Part shown: positions 21,130-33,343 of the stretch, one piece after another
How the letters are laid out: each line of letters begins with the position of its first letter
Numbering within the stretch: position 1 is the stretch's first letter
NCBI GenBank assembly: GCA_964058845.1
Contig: CAXKVR010000120.1
Coordinates: 103,717-167,716 of the forward strand
Direction of reading: 5' to 3'
DNA: 64,000 nucleotides
From: Carex sylvatica
Taxonomy: Eukaryota > Streptophyta > Magnoliopsida > Poales > Cyperaceae
Notes under the pieces: model-generated
Told to the model about the DNA's origin: nothing
Databases searched by the model: none
The model's input: the letters and a program-made list of their open reading frames with translations, nothing else
Program-made: the position numbers and the translations under genes

Positions 21130-22786
21130 ACTCGCCAACGAGTTCACCTCATTTTCTCCATAGTATGGTTTAAGATCCTTCACATTGAATATAGCCGATA
21201 CACCATAGTCTCCTGGCAGCTCCACTTTGTATGCATTGTCTTCTAAGCACCGCACAATCTTAAACGGTCCATCACCTCGCTGTTTGAGTTTAGCATTGCG
21301 ACCAGGTATCCTTGCTCAGGTGAACCCAAACTAGATCTCCTTCTTTAAAAATCTGAGCCTTGCGATGCTTGTTTGCTTGTTTTTCGTACTTTTGATTTTG
21401 TTTCTCAATTCGCCTTCTAACTTGCTCATGCATCTCTTTGATGGACTTAGCACGCTCTTCCGCATCTGCACTATAGTTCTTATCTATTGGTAAAGGTACA
21501 AGGTCAAGTGGGCTGGTCGGATTGTGTCCATACACAACTTCAAACGGACTTCTACTAGTTGTTTGACTGCATGACCGGTTGTAAGCAAATTCAGCTTGGG
21601 GCAGAACAAGATCCTAGCGCCAAATGTTTTCTCGCACCAAACTCCTCAATAAATTGCCCAAATTCGATTAACCGTCTCAGTTTGTCCATCCATTTGGGGA
21701 TGATAAGCTGAACTAAACTGCAACTTTGTTCTCAATTTTCTCCAAAGAGTGTGCCAAAAATGCCCAACAAACTTCGGGTCGCGATCAGAGGTTATGGTTT
21801 TCGGGATGCCATGCAACTTCACTATCTCCTTGAAATATAAATCAGCCACATTAGTTGCATCCATAGTCTTAACACAAGGCACAAAATGAGCCATCTTAGA
21901 GAACCGATCAACCACTACCATAATAGAATATTTGTTTCTTTGTGTTCGAGGCAGTCCCATGACAAAATTCATACTCACATCCTCTCAAACCGCAATAGGA
22001 ACAGGAAGTGGAGTATAAAGACCAGTATTTTGGGACTTGGATTTTGCTATATGACAGGTTCGGCACCTCATAATGTAATGATTCACATCCCTCTTCATTT
22101 TTGGCCAAAAGAAACGATTATTAAGTAAAGCAATGGTCTTATCTCGCCCAAAATGTCTGCTTAAACCACCATCATGAACCTCCTTAATAATTTTCAATCA
22201 TAAAGAACAATCTGGAATGCACAATCGTTTATTGATCAAGAGGAATCTGTCATGCAAAACGAACTCCTTATATGCCCCTTTTGCACATTCTTCGATCACT
22301 TTACAAAAGAACTCATCTTCCTTGTACAATCTTTTTACTTCTTCAAAACCCAACACTTTTGCTCGCATTGTGGACAACAAGGAATGCCGTCTACTTAAGG
22401 CATCCACCACTTGATTAGAAGTTCCACTTTTGTGCTTGATGTGAAATGTATAAGCTTGCAAAAATTTCACCCAACGTGCATGCCTCGGTTTCAGCTTATG
22501 CTACCCATTGATGAATTTCAGCGCCTCATGGTGGGAGTAAAGGATGAATTCTTTGGAAATGAGATAATGCCTCTAATGCCCAAGAGTCCGCACAATAGCA
22601 TAGAACTCCTTGTCATATGTCGTGTAGTTTTTGCGCGAATTTGACAGCTTTTCGCTAAAGAAAGCGATAGGCCGTCCATCTTGGTTGAGAATCGCACCAA
22701 TCCCCACACCAGATGCATCACATTCAAGCTCAAAAATATTCTCAAAATTGGACAAAGCAAGGATAGGAGCTGCTGTTAGGGTCAAA
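21130..22786 (-). pseudogene. Gypsy RNase H and integrase region
   Basis: Reading leftwards from the captured segment: RNase H with [29 protein letters not shown] and NQVVDALSRR (22830-22390 region); integrase zinc domain H..H..CRTCH (about 22030); catalytic core with [21 protein letters not shown] and [11 protein letters not shown]; then K-E-G-D-L-V-W-V-H-L and a C-terminal D-G-P-F, Y-K-V-E-L-P-G-D-Y-G-V-S-A-x-F-N-V, ending with stop near 21131. No chromodomain is seen after this. Several stops and at least one frameshift break the frame. Confidence 0.85.
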
Positions 22787-25762
22787 TTGCAGAATCGAGG
22801 TATGGATGGCGCTGATGATTTAGAGGTCAAATTGTTGAGTATTTCTTTAGGGGATGAGGATTCGTCGAAAGATTGGGTCGTACAACTGATAACTAGGTCA
22901 GATCAAGAAGATCAATATCGCTATTTATCAAAATTTGAGAAAGATTAAGAGCAGAAACTAATAGATTCATAATCTCTTGAAGTGCTAGACTAGTGGGTAA
23001 CGACGATTGGTGCATGATTTCTACATTCTGCTTAGATCTAACATTAAAATTTACTATTATAGAAAAAACAAGCCAATTAACAGGCTAGTACAGCAGTGTT
23101 GTATTAAGATAAAAAAGAGATATTGAAATCGTTGATACTGTAATGTCTCTTTGAAACATTTTATCAAGCAACTGACGTGCACGTCCAAAGGATCCCAAAA
23201 ATACAAAATCCATCTGAAATTACACAAATCCAAGGGGAAATACCAAAATTTACTCCAATTACAATTAGCATTCACTCACCTACAGATCCACGCAGTCAAA
23301 GGAGATGAACAAGTAAATGCAAAAATCCTCTCATTAATCAATGAAAATCAAACAAAATAACTCACTGCTCGTTCTCCTTACGTGTCGAATCATCACGAAT
23401 TCATTCCGGTTGTTGTTATGTCGACCATAAATGCATCAGATTAGAAGAGGATGATCACAGAGTCAGAAGTTGTTAACTTCTTTTTTGAAGTGTACTCCAC
23501 CACATCAACAACCTAAAATAGGAATCAGGCATTATCAGATGATAGCGGGGGACATGACACCGCCATGTCAGAGGAGAGGAGCGTCTGATCAGGGATCAAC
23601 GGGATTTACAGATTGAAGTTAAAATTGAATTGAAACTTCACAATAATAAAGCAATGTGGGAGATGGGAGCGCGTGAGAGGGCTGTTGCGGGTAATGTCAG
23701 TTGAAACCGCGTAAAAATGGTGGGACGACGATACCTTTTCTCATATAATAAAGGATAAAGTCAGCATTTAGTAGAGCTACACTACTTTTCAAAGGCGTTT
23801 AAAACCCAAACTCGTTTTGGTAACGGCAGATGCAACGCAAAAACAGCACTAGCACGAAATAATATTTACTATATACACTTCTATAGAATTTAAACACAAT
23901 TCTCACTTTTCAAAATAGTATTGAATTAGAATTACTTTACGAACCAGACATTTATTAAGAATAACAATCTTCAAATTAGCGATATTCAAAAAATAAAATC
24001 CAAACAATAATTATACTATTCTGAAAACCTGAATAATACTTATTCCTTGTGACGATCCAAAAATAAAATCTCAACCAAACCCTCCATCAGAAATTTAAAT
24101 ACTAAATTTTTTCTTAAATTTACTAAGATATGGCTACAATGTGCCTCTTCTAAAAATGAGACTGAACCTTTTAGATGGAATTGAACATGAGACCAAAAGC
24201 AAAGACAAGTAAGCAAATGAATAACACGGCTCTATGCACAGTCCAATACACATAACAACACCTTAAACGAACAAAATAAAACAAATCTACAAAAGCGTTC
24301 TTTAGCTTCTTGAAGGAAATCACCATTGTGACATTTCATTTTGGCATTTGATCTCCTATTAAAGTTGAACCAGTTTGAACTACAATCTACGGAAGTTGGT
24401 TTGCAAAGTTTGTATCACCGGTGGCTAAAAGGGCAGTAACTTCAGTAAGATCTCATATAACTTGATCAATCGTCATCTTATAATGGGTTTATTTCTAAAA
24501 TACTGGATTCCATACCCAACTGTCGAAGTAACTGTTGTTGAAGCTACTAACCAACTGCAGGCAAACAAAATCACACAACTTGATCAGATATTGCCTGTGA
24601 TAAATGTAATTAAGGATTCTATCAGATCCAACTTTAGAGTTTCTTTAAGTTTCATTAAGTTTCATTAATATCCTACTTTATACCAGATACAGGAAACTTT
24701 ATGGTTAAGTAAATTTAAGGAGATAAAAAGAAAACCTCAAGTAGGTCAGGTATTGTTGTGTCTCTTCAGTCCCAAAATCAGGTTGAAGGAGAGCAGCCCC
24801 AACTAATAACAATTGGAGCACTGTATTGACCTAAACAAATGAAAGAAAAATATTATAAAAATTCTCCATATATAATAACACAAACTAAAATTAAACCAAA
24901 TTTAATGCATAAGGTGTAAAACTGATTATTAAACCTTGCTGATAAAAAGAGGCTCGACTTTTTCACGATACTGTCCATCTAGATTGAAGAACTCAGACCA
25001 ACTATCCCACTAAAAGTTTTTATAAAATAAGACTGTTAGCAACATATTGGCTTCAAAATTATTTAATGGACTGTAGCATGACAAAAATCTTGCCTTCCAA
25101 TTCATCACTAAAACGCGTTTGTATACAGCACCACCGACAAGACCAATATCTCTAAATACTACTAAGCCCACAAGTCCAGCTTTTTTTATTTGTAGATAAC
25201 AAACAAACAATTATCATGCAAGATTAGTTTAATAAATGAAAATGCAATGTGATAACTGTCCCTATGTAATAAAGTAAAACATGTGGTGGCATCATTCAAT
25301 CAGTATACTTTCATTGTTGGTGCTACAGACTGTTATAGATAAGTGACTTACGATGAAGGAGGTCCATTTTCACCATAGATAAGGCAACGCATCCGATTAA
25401 AACCTGATCAAATGTTATCTCAAATTGATGTTCCAAATAGAAATTGATTTACTAAAACTATAATACAAAAATACTGATGATGTTAGGTTAATGAACAAGT
25501 TAGTTACCTTGTCAGCAAGTGGGTCAAGGTAGGATCCATAAACAGAGTTTATGGCCATCTTCCTTGCAATAAAACCATCTAACTAAAATAATTAAAGTGA
25601 TAATGAAGCACTAAGAAATAACAAAAACATAGTTGAGAATGAACCACTAAGATAGAACAACATACCCAATCATTTGCGCCAGAGACGATCAACGCACCAA
25701 ATGCTGGCACATACCATTCATTCATAATCATCCTGTTTCAAATTACAGTGTTATTTTCATAA
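22787..25762 (-). pseudogene. Captured genomic copy of the cardiolipin synthase region (exons 2-8, introns, downstream DNA)
   Basis: This segment is a near-identical inverted copy of 48349-51322 (about 2975 bp each). It contains cardiolipin synthase exons 2 to 8 with all introns, 1.7 kb of downstream DNA and the terminal exon of the next minus-strand gene fragment. Exon 1 and the promoter are missing. Sense orientation agrees with the gypsy element. Differences seen include T to N in the A-T-D-W block, M to V before M-N-W-K, and single bases in introns. Because introns are kept, it was not made from spliced mRNA. One junction has filler resembling telomere repeats (25763-25780). The source is the 48-kb locus, since only that has exon 1 and continues past both break points. 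Confidence 0.9.
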
Positions 25763-25789
25763 TCGAGTTTAGGATTTAGGGTTAAGCTC

Positions 25790-26551
25790 AGTTGAGCCTC
25801 CTCGGTCCACTTGAATACACCGCCTTTTAAGCACTCGGTGATTGGCGAGACAAGAGTGCTGAAATTTTGAATGAACCGGCGATAGAATGATGCCAAACCA
25901 TGAAAACTTCATACTTCATGAATGGTTGCTGGAACTGGCCAAGAGAGAATGACATCTATCTTGGAAGGATTCACATGAATTCCTTTGGCCGAGACAACTT
26001 AACCTAAGAACACCAAGCTGTCAGTTATGAACTCGCACTTCCTCATGTTAATGTAGAGCTTTTGTTCGGCCATCACTTCAAAGATTTTTTGTAGGTACTC
26101 CAAGTGCTACTCTGGACCCGTGCTATATACGAGAATGTCGTCAAAATACACCACCACAAACCTGCCAATAAACAGCTTGAAAACAAGATTCATTAGTCGC
26201 ATAAAGGTACTATGAGCATTAGAGAGTCCAAATGGCATTACCAACCACTCGAACAGCCCATCACGTGTTTTAAACGTTGTTTTTCATTCATCACCGGGTC
26301 TCATACGAATCTGGTGGTAGCCACTTCGAAGATCAATTTTTGAGAACACACTAGCACCATGAATTTGGTCCAACATGTCATCGAGACGGGGAATAGAAAA
26401 CCGGTACTTGATGGTAATCTTGTTGACCGCTCTACTATCCACACACATGCGAAAAGACTCATCTTTCTTTGTGACAAGGAGGGCCGGAACAGCATATGGA
26501 TTCATGCTTTCTCGCACCAAAACCTTGCTCAAAAGTTCATCAACTTGCCGC
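25790..26551 (-). pseudogene. Gypsy reverse transcriptase region
   Basis: In one frame with several stops: [49 protein letters not shown], and the catalytic YFDDIL. The connection domain follows ([20 protein letters not shown]), where the captured segment starts. The canonical DYR in the first motif reads DSR, and T in the N-A-P-S-T motif has changed, both normal decay or family variation. Confidence 0.85.
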
Positions 26552-28456
26552 TAAAGTTCGGCATTTTCGGTTGGATTCATTTGGTATGTTGCTTTGTTCA
26601 GTAAAACTGCGCTGGGTATGAAATCGATACAATGTTGTACATCCCTCATAGGAGGTAAACCCGCTGGAATTTCATCCGGAAAAATGTCTTGGAATTTTTC
26701 TAGTAACAGTATCAACATTTTGGGTATTTTTAGATTCTCATTTCTCACTTCTTTCAACACAAGTGCATAAGCCACCTCAGATTCTTCCAAAACTTCATTA
26801 AATTCAGATTTTGAAAGAAATAAATTACTCTCCCCATGTGATGGTTTGGATATATTCCTCATTTTGAAAGGACCCAAAATAATTTTCATACCATCATTCT
26901 CAAACAAATAAGTATTTTTGAACCCGTTATGAACAACTTTGCGATCAAATTGCCATGGCCTCCCCAAAAGTAAATGACATGCATCCATTGGTACTACATC
27001 ACACCTCATCTCGATACTTATTCCCAATGGAAAAATTCACCAAACACCGCTGGTCCACTTGCATAGATTTTCCCTTTTGCAACCAAGAAAGCTTATACGG
27101 TTGAGGGTGTTTTTCAGTTTTGAGGGGCAATTTCTGAACCATAGTGTCGGAAACCACATTCTCACAACTCCCACTATCAATAATAACATCACATACCTTG
27201 CAATGAGAGGTGAAACGCGTATGAAAAATATTGTTGCGAAGCCATACCTCGTTCTCTTCCATGCTAGAGTTTAATACTCTTCTAATCACCAACATCTCGC
27301 CCGTGTCTCCATATGTGACATCATATTCTTCTATTGGCTCATCAAAGACAGGTGGGGAGTTAAAATCCATGTTTTCTTCCTCTATAGGCTCTTCAACGAG
27401 TGTGAACACCCGCTGGTTTGGACATTCGAATGCGATATGACCGTATCCCTTGCACTTGTAACATTGTGCAGTTTTTGGTGTTGCTCGAGATGGTCCAGCT
27501 GCTGTCTCCTTTGCTGGAAACATTTTTACCACCTGAGTTGCTACTTGTTTGGTTGATTGAGAGCTACTCCCTCGATTAGCTGAATAGCCACGGCTTGGAG
27601 CTCGGGTACCGCCATAACTCAGCGGTTTTCTGCCCTCTTTCTCCTTGAGTTGCTTCTCAACTTTTGTGGAAAGTCTAAAAACATCATGATAAGTAATGAA
27701 AGGTTGGAGAGTTACCATGTCATGGATTTCTCTTCGAAGCCCGCGGAGATGCCAGGCTATGGTTTGCTCTTCAGGTCCTACAATGCAACACTTCAACATG
27801 AGATGGTCAAAGTCTTCTGTGTAATCTGCCACTGTTTTGTCACGTTGAGTGAAGTCGTGGAGGTAAAGAAATGCTTCTTGCAATTAACCTTCGAGAAGAA
27901 ACTTTTTTCGCAACTCTTTCTTCATTTTCTCCCAAGTTCGTATTTTTGATTTACCCTCACGGGCCCGTCTCATTTTCAGCTGCTCCCACCAAATAGAAGC
28001 GTGCTTCTTAAGCCTAATGGCAACAATCTTCACCTTCTCTTCCTCAGGGACATATTGGTAATCAAACACACGTGCAACCGTGTTGAGCCAATCTATGAAC
28101 TCATCCGGCTAAATACGACATTCGTACATTGGAATATCCTCCTTTAGATCAATGGCCCGTTGGAAACGAGTGTTTCTTCGAGTACGGTTTGGATGGAGAG
28201 CCTCGTCATCACCAGAAACCAGAGAATGGTCATCGTTGAAGGGGTTAATCTCTTCTTCATCACCGCTGGAATTTTCGTCGTCTGAGCCACGATAGGAGTC
28301 ATCGCGGTCTCGCCCAGAGGCCTCCACGCGCTCTAGACGCTGTTGGAGTTGTTGGACAAGCTGTCTTAACTCATTCACCTCAATGTCTCGCAGGTCACGT
28401 GTCTCTTGCTCTTGTCGGTTAGTGTTGTTGCGTGTTCTATGACGCACCATCTTCAA
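26552..28456 (-). pseudogene. Gypsy gag and protease
   Basis: From the ATG region at 28450 (MVRHRTRN), 27 bp inside the LTR end. The N-terminus has a coiled Gln/Leu-rich segment and an acidic stretch; the gag domain has W-W-E-Q-L, F-L-Y-L-H-D-F-T-Q and Y-T-E-D-F. A zinc knuckle C-x2-C-x4-H-x4-C (CYKCKGYGHIAFEC) is near 27460. The protease follows with IIDSGSCENVVS as the active-site block and L-L-L-G-R-P-W at the C-terminal flap. Stops at about 28109 and 27884 and a frameshift near 27020 break the frame. Confidence 0.85.
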
Positions 28457-28476
28457 CCTTGAGCTCTGATACCAAA
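28455..28476 (-). promoter_or_regulatory. Primer-binding site, initiator tRNA-Met
   Basis: Directly after the 5' LTR, on the minus strand, TTTGGTATCAGAGCTCAAGG contains TGGTATCAGAGC, the standard complement of plant initiator tRNA-Met 3' end. Confidence 0.85.
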
Positions 28477-29049
28477 TGACACCGGCCGACCAAGGGGATT
28501 CACGAGGACACTAGCTATCACAACATAGAATCCCTCAAAGAGGCAAAGGAGGAGATAAACTCAACTCATAATTTAAAATTCGTAATATTTCATAAGTTGT
28601 TTTACAAAATAACCATGGTTTCTCTTATAGCCTTACAATAACCTCCAACAGCCACCTAAACATTAATACAACTTCAACTACTTTTTATCCTCCCAAATAA
28701 TACTTAATTATCTTTCTAGAAATTCCAAAACACAGCTGGAAATAAATACTCTTTGACCCTAATTAAAACACACTCAAAACTCACACCTAATTAATTAATA
28801 CAGCCCAAAACAGACCACTTACATTCACACTCCTTTCTGACCATTATGCATTATTATTCTGAAAAATCTCAAAACAATAAAGTTATAGGATATTTTCTAA
28901 TCTTTTCATAGAACTTTGAATCACCCTAATCCGAGTTCATATGACTTAGATATGAATAAAACAGTGCAACATGTCACATGTGGCTGTTTTAGATGTTTGA
29001 ACTACTACTGGAACTGTTCTGATTTTCTGTTGAATTCTAGACCGTGTCA
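28477..29049 (-). repeat. 5' LTR of the gypsy element
   Basis: 573 bp with TG...CA ends; CGTAA at 29050-29054 completes the target duplication. Confidence 0.9.
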
Positions 29050-29054
29050 CGTAA

Positions 29055-31603
29055 TCTCAAATGTTATCAAAATTGATGCCATCTCAGTACTAACTAACAA
29101 AGGGTATACAAAGAAAGAAAGATTGATCGTGCTGATTTCTCAATTTGTTTTATGGAGAGAAATTATGAGAAGGATATTATTTGCAGATCTGGTAGACCAG
29201 GTACAGACACAGTAGAGATACTCAGTGTGATGGCTGAGCGGGCGTAACAGTGATGATTAAGACAGTTTCAATTCCTTACTTGCATAGTCAAGTGTTGCTT
29301 CTAGAATTCTTGCAGATTATGCTCTAGAATTTCTGACTTGCATAGTCAAAACATCGATGACGCACTCATACAGATTGGCCATAACTGGTATTAGTGTTTT
29401 TCAAAAGCCTAAGAGATTATTCAAAAATTATCAATATAATTATTTTAAAATGCATTTACTATTTATTGTGTGTGTTTGCTTATTTTTTGAATGGATTACA
29501 GTTTCTTTTATTATTCAAATATCATTAAAATTATCTATGATTGTTCAATATATGTTCTTTACACGATAATTATTATTTTTTTCAAAATTCAAAGAGATAT
29601 AGTGCAACGGAGTTTTTATAGTGCAAAAAAAATATATATATATCCCAAACCGCAAGAATTTCTTGTGGTTTGAAATTTTTATTCCATACTGCAAGAAATT
29701 AATTCTTGCAGTTTGGGTATTTTAAAAAAAAAAAAAAAACTTTGGTTATTTGTGGTAAAATATATTAAATAATAGATATAAATAAAAATGTTGGGGAATT
29801 GACACATGATTTATTGGACATATAATTATCTGATTTGAAACACATATATTGACTATTTAACATTTTCTTGCTTGAAAACGTATAGGACATAAAATTAAAA
29901 AATTCCATTTATTGATAAAAAAAATGGATTTAGTTCGAAGTGATTTTCATTTTTTTTTTTCATAGAAAGTTGACAGTGTATGTCAAACTCGATTTTTTTT
30001 TAATATCCAACATTAAATATAAATTAACAAATTTAATTAGTTTAGTTGGATATTTTTAAAAGTATCCAGACCGGCCAAACCGTTTTTTCTTACTATTGGG
30101 ATTCAAATCAACGGGGCTACCAAATTGGTAAACATTCATCTCAATTTTTATTTATACCAAATTGTGTTCATTTATTTTTATATTGCTGAACAGTCCTCTC
30201 AAGTTTTATTAATTGCAAATTTATTCGTTCTTTCTATTGTTGCACAAAGATGATGTCCTTGATAGTAATAATAAGATTGATCATAAGTTTGATACTAATT
30301 ATCTGTAACAAGTGTTGTTAAATATTAAAAATATGCTAAAAATAAGGTAATGGCGTCTAATTTTTTTTTTTTAAATAGAGTTTTGATTGAAGAAAAACAA
30401 AATAAATAAAATTGTAATTTCAGAAAATATTTTGCACAATTTTAAACTTTTTGTCGAACAATCAATAAACTCTATTTTTTGGTATAAACATAAAGAGAGT
30501 AATTTAGAGGAAATGAAACGCTATCCACTCATGAGATTTTTCCTATATTTTTTAATCAATATATACATATCTAGCTACTATTTTCAGAAAATTGAGTAAT
30601 ATAAAGTAATATTTCTAACTTAATTCAATAGCTACTATTCTCAAACTTAATTTATATTTAATATTTGATATAAAAAAAAAAAATCGGTTGTCAAACTATG
30701 CGGCGACTTTCATTTATCAATATATGTCTTCTACAATAAAGAATAATATTGATATAAAAAAGTAAGAACGATTCCAAAAATTTTTATTTTCCACCTTAAA
30801 AATAAACTAATTTACTTTTCATTTTAATAAACCTTTTATTTAATTTAGAGTTGAAGTTTCAAACTACAGACCTGTTGAAATGAACCCGCAATTTGAAACT
30901 GTGGTACTAACTTCTATTTTTTAACCACGACCCTTCTCTGAAAAATTCTGAATAGCCTTATTGTAAGGAGGGGCTGTTCGACAACCCTTTGGCAAAACAT
31001 TAGAGATTAAATATTAATCCTCGCTAAGAAGAGGTTGTTCGGTAAGTTAAAGAAAGGGCAGGGGATTAAGATAATTAAAGGAAGTTATAGGAAGAGGGAT
31101 GTGCCTCAAGAAAGGGACAGGGATTAAAATTCAGGTAAAATTAGGCTAAAGGAGGTTATCTTAATCCACGCTAAGAAACCGGTGTTCGACATAATTAAGT
31201 GGCTAAAAAAGCTAAAGAAGACTCCTTTAGTCTTAAGAAAGTTTAAGTAGACCTTTGTCAAACAACATCTTGGAAATGAAGAATTTTCTCTCTGCATTTT
31301 AAACAATTCATTTAATTTTCCATCCTTAAAACAATTTATTTAATTGGTTAATTATGGGCCCACTCTTGAAACAATTTGGAGTTGATAAGTTCAAATTTCA
31401 GAACAAAACAAACGAAAGTTAGCAAGTCAGTTAGAAACTATAGTACCTATATGGAGACGTTGTTTGAACATGTGGTTCCTCCATACTGGTATTGTAGTTT
31501 CAAACTGTAGCCATAATAAAAAATGGAACTTTTTAGAAAGAAAAAAAAGAGTTAATTGGTTAATTTTTTATTAAGATGGTAAATAAAAATAATTCAGGGA
31601 CGA
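29055..31603. other. AT-rich intergenic DNA with small inverted repeats
   Basis: No gene is seen. A hairpin-like pair (ACCGCAAGAATTTCTTG and AAGAAATTAATTCTTGCAG) lies at 29650-29712. A possible MITE at about 30968-31285 starts GGGGCTGTTCGACAACCC and ends with an imperfect inverse (TTTGTCAAACAACATC). Flanking copies of GTTTCAAACTACAG (30855) and GTTTCAAACTGTAG (31498) are also present. None of these has a clear target duplication. Confidence 0.4.
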
Positions 31604-31608
31604 TTGAC

Positions 31609-33059
31609 TGATATCTCCATATTATATCTGAATTATGACCCTAATGTACACTGAAACATGTGCTTTAAAGCCTAAGAATGTGGACTTTTTACTTATATTT
31701 CGATGAAATGTGGTACTGCTATGCTTTGTTTGGTATTTTGTAGGAAAAATGGCGAAAAACTGGTTCTGACTACTTTTCATACGGCCCGTATGATATTCTG
31801 TACGGACCGTACAAGTTCTGCCCAACCACGTAGAAGGATCCACAACAGAGGCACAAAGTCTCCAAGACAAAGCCCAGGCATACGGTCCGTATGGAATTCT
31901 GTACGGGCCGTACAACGCTGATTCGGAAAATCCAGCTGGAATCTGAATTGAGCACGATTTGAGGAGCCGATTAGGAAACCCCTGGAGGCGTGATCTGGGG
32001 CATTAAAAGAGATATTCCACAGCAGGAAGGGGGAATCAATCAAGAACAAGGGGGAATCATTCATTCTTCCTAGGTTGCTTGGACAGGAGGAAAAGAGGAA
32101 GAGAAGGGAAGAACGCAAGTTTTCCACGGATCTTCGGATTTTCCACTGTTTTGTCATGAACTCTTTTATTTCTTGTTATTTGTGTTATCTCATGAACATG
32201 AGTAGCTAATTTACTTTGTTTCTAGGGGTAAGATGTAGTTTCTAGTTTAGTTTTGCTTGTATGCTACTTGGATTTTGTGTTGAACGCTTGGTTTTTACTT
32301 TGTTATGTAGTATTGTTATTGCTCTATTTGTGCTTGCTTGAATCTGATTAGTCATCCCGTTAGATGAATGCGCACATCTAAGTGTTAGGAGCCAAGTCTA
32401 TGAAATTCATTCCAACCGAATAAAGTATATGAAGTAGGGTGAAACCAAGGAGTACCCGAAAGGCGAAACTTTCCTTGAGGCGAAAGTCCTTGGATACTTT
32501 TAGTAAACTAACAAATAACTTAGATAAATTAGGTCAAAATACGAAAGTTGAGGTTTAACGCATCTAAGAGGGAAGTATTTGAGTCCGATAATCGGGTATC
32601 AGGCCAAAATGCGAAAGTTGAGGTTAGGTATCTAGATCTGGTCAAAAGAAACCCTAAACACAGTATCAACACAGAAAACAGTAGCTGCAGCATCAACTTG
32701 AGGTCCCATACGGATCGTACGAGAATCTGTACGGGCCGTATGCCTCGAGGCTAAACAGAAATGAAATCTGAACCCTGGAAACGCCCTTTTATCAATTGAA
32801 AACAACTTTAATTATCTTTTATTGTCTTTTAATCAGTAGAATTGTTAGAACTAAAACCAAACCAATTTCTCTCACTTCTAGAATCTTAAGTGATTTTAAG
32901 ATAAGTCCAGTGTTTTTCTTCCGTCCCTGTGGATCGATACCTGAGCATACTCAACGACAGGATAGTGCACTTGCTATCTGAATTGACAGAGTATAACAAA
33001 GGTTTAAAAAGTATAGCTTGCTATACTGAGACTTTTTAGCATATATTCTTGTGCGATCA
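31609..33059 (+). repeat. 5' LTR of the Athila element
   Basis: 1451 bp, TGATATCTCC to GCGATCA. It carries three palindrome doublets (31778-31813, 31879-31914, 32707-32742) and two copies of GCGAAAGTTGAGGTT-like sequence (about 32540 and 32608; the first reads ACGAAAG). Confidence 0.92.
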
Positions 33060-33082
33060 AGTTTTTGGCGCCGTTGCCGGGG
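33060..33082 (+). promoter_or_regulatory. Primer-binding site, tRNA-Asp type
   Basis: TTTTGGCGCCGTTGCCGGGG follows the 5' LTR after two bases; TGGCGCCGTTGCCGGGGA is the complement of the plant tRNA-Asp 3' end used by Athila elements. Confidence 0.85.
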
Positions 33083-33343
33083 ACGGCGACTAAAATTCTA
33101 TATTTTTTCTTATTTTTGCTTGATTCTAGATTTTAATTTTAATTTTTCGTATTTCATCTTTGCAGGAACATACTGGAAGAATCACTGCCCAAGAACCACT
33201 ACCATCTCAGAAGCAAGGGGCAAACTTCCAACACATTTGTTCCAGCGCCACCACATCTATCACCTCTCCGTACGGCCCGTACAAAATTCATACGGACCGT
33301 ACAAACCGACAACAGAGGCCAGACAGATCCAGAACAAAGCAAA

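Larger units (their letters stand above)
20522..29049 (-). mobile_element. Ty3/gypsy retrotransposon, minus strand, target duplication CGTAA, carrying a captured gene segment
   Basis: LTRs at 20522-21109 and 28477-29049 begin TGACACCGGCCGACC and end ACCGTGTCA, flanked by CGTAA at 20517-20521 and 29050-29054. On the minus strand, TTTGGTATCAGAGCTC after the 5' LTR is a primer-binding site for initiator tRNA-Met, and CCAGGGGAGAA before the 3' LTR is the polypurine tract. Gag, protease, RT, RNase H and integrase follow in Ty3/gypsy order with many stops. Pol is broken at the RT/RNase H junction by 22787-25762, a copy of the cardiolipin synthase region. Confidence 0.9.

Noticed and set aside
30968..31285. 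A firm MITE call starting GGGGCTGTTCG
   Set aside because: The inverted ends match only in part and no target duplication is visible; listed only as a possibility in the intergenic entry.
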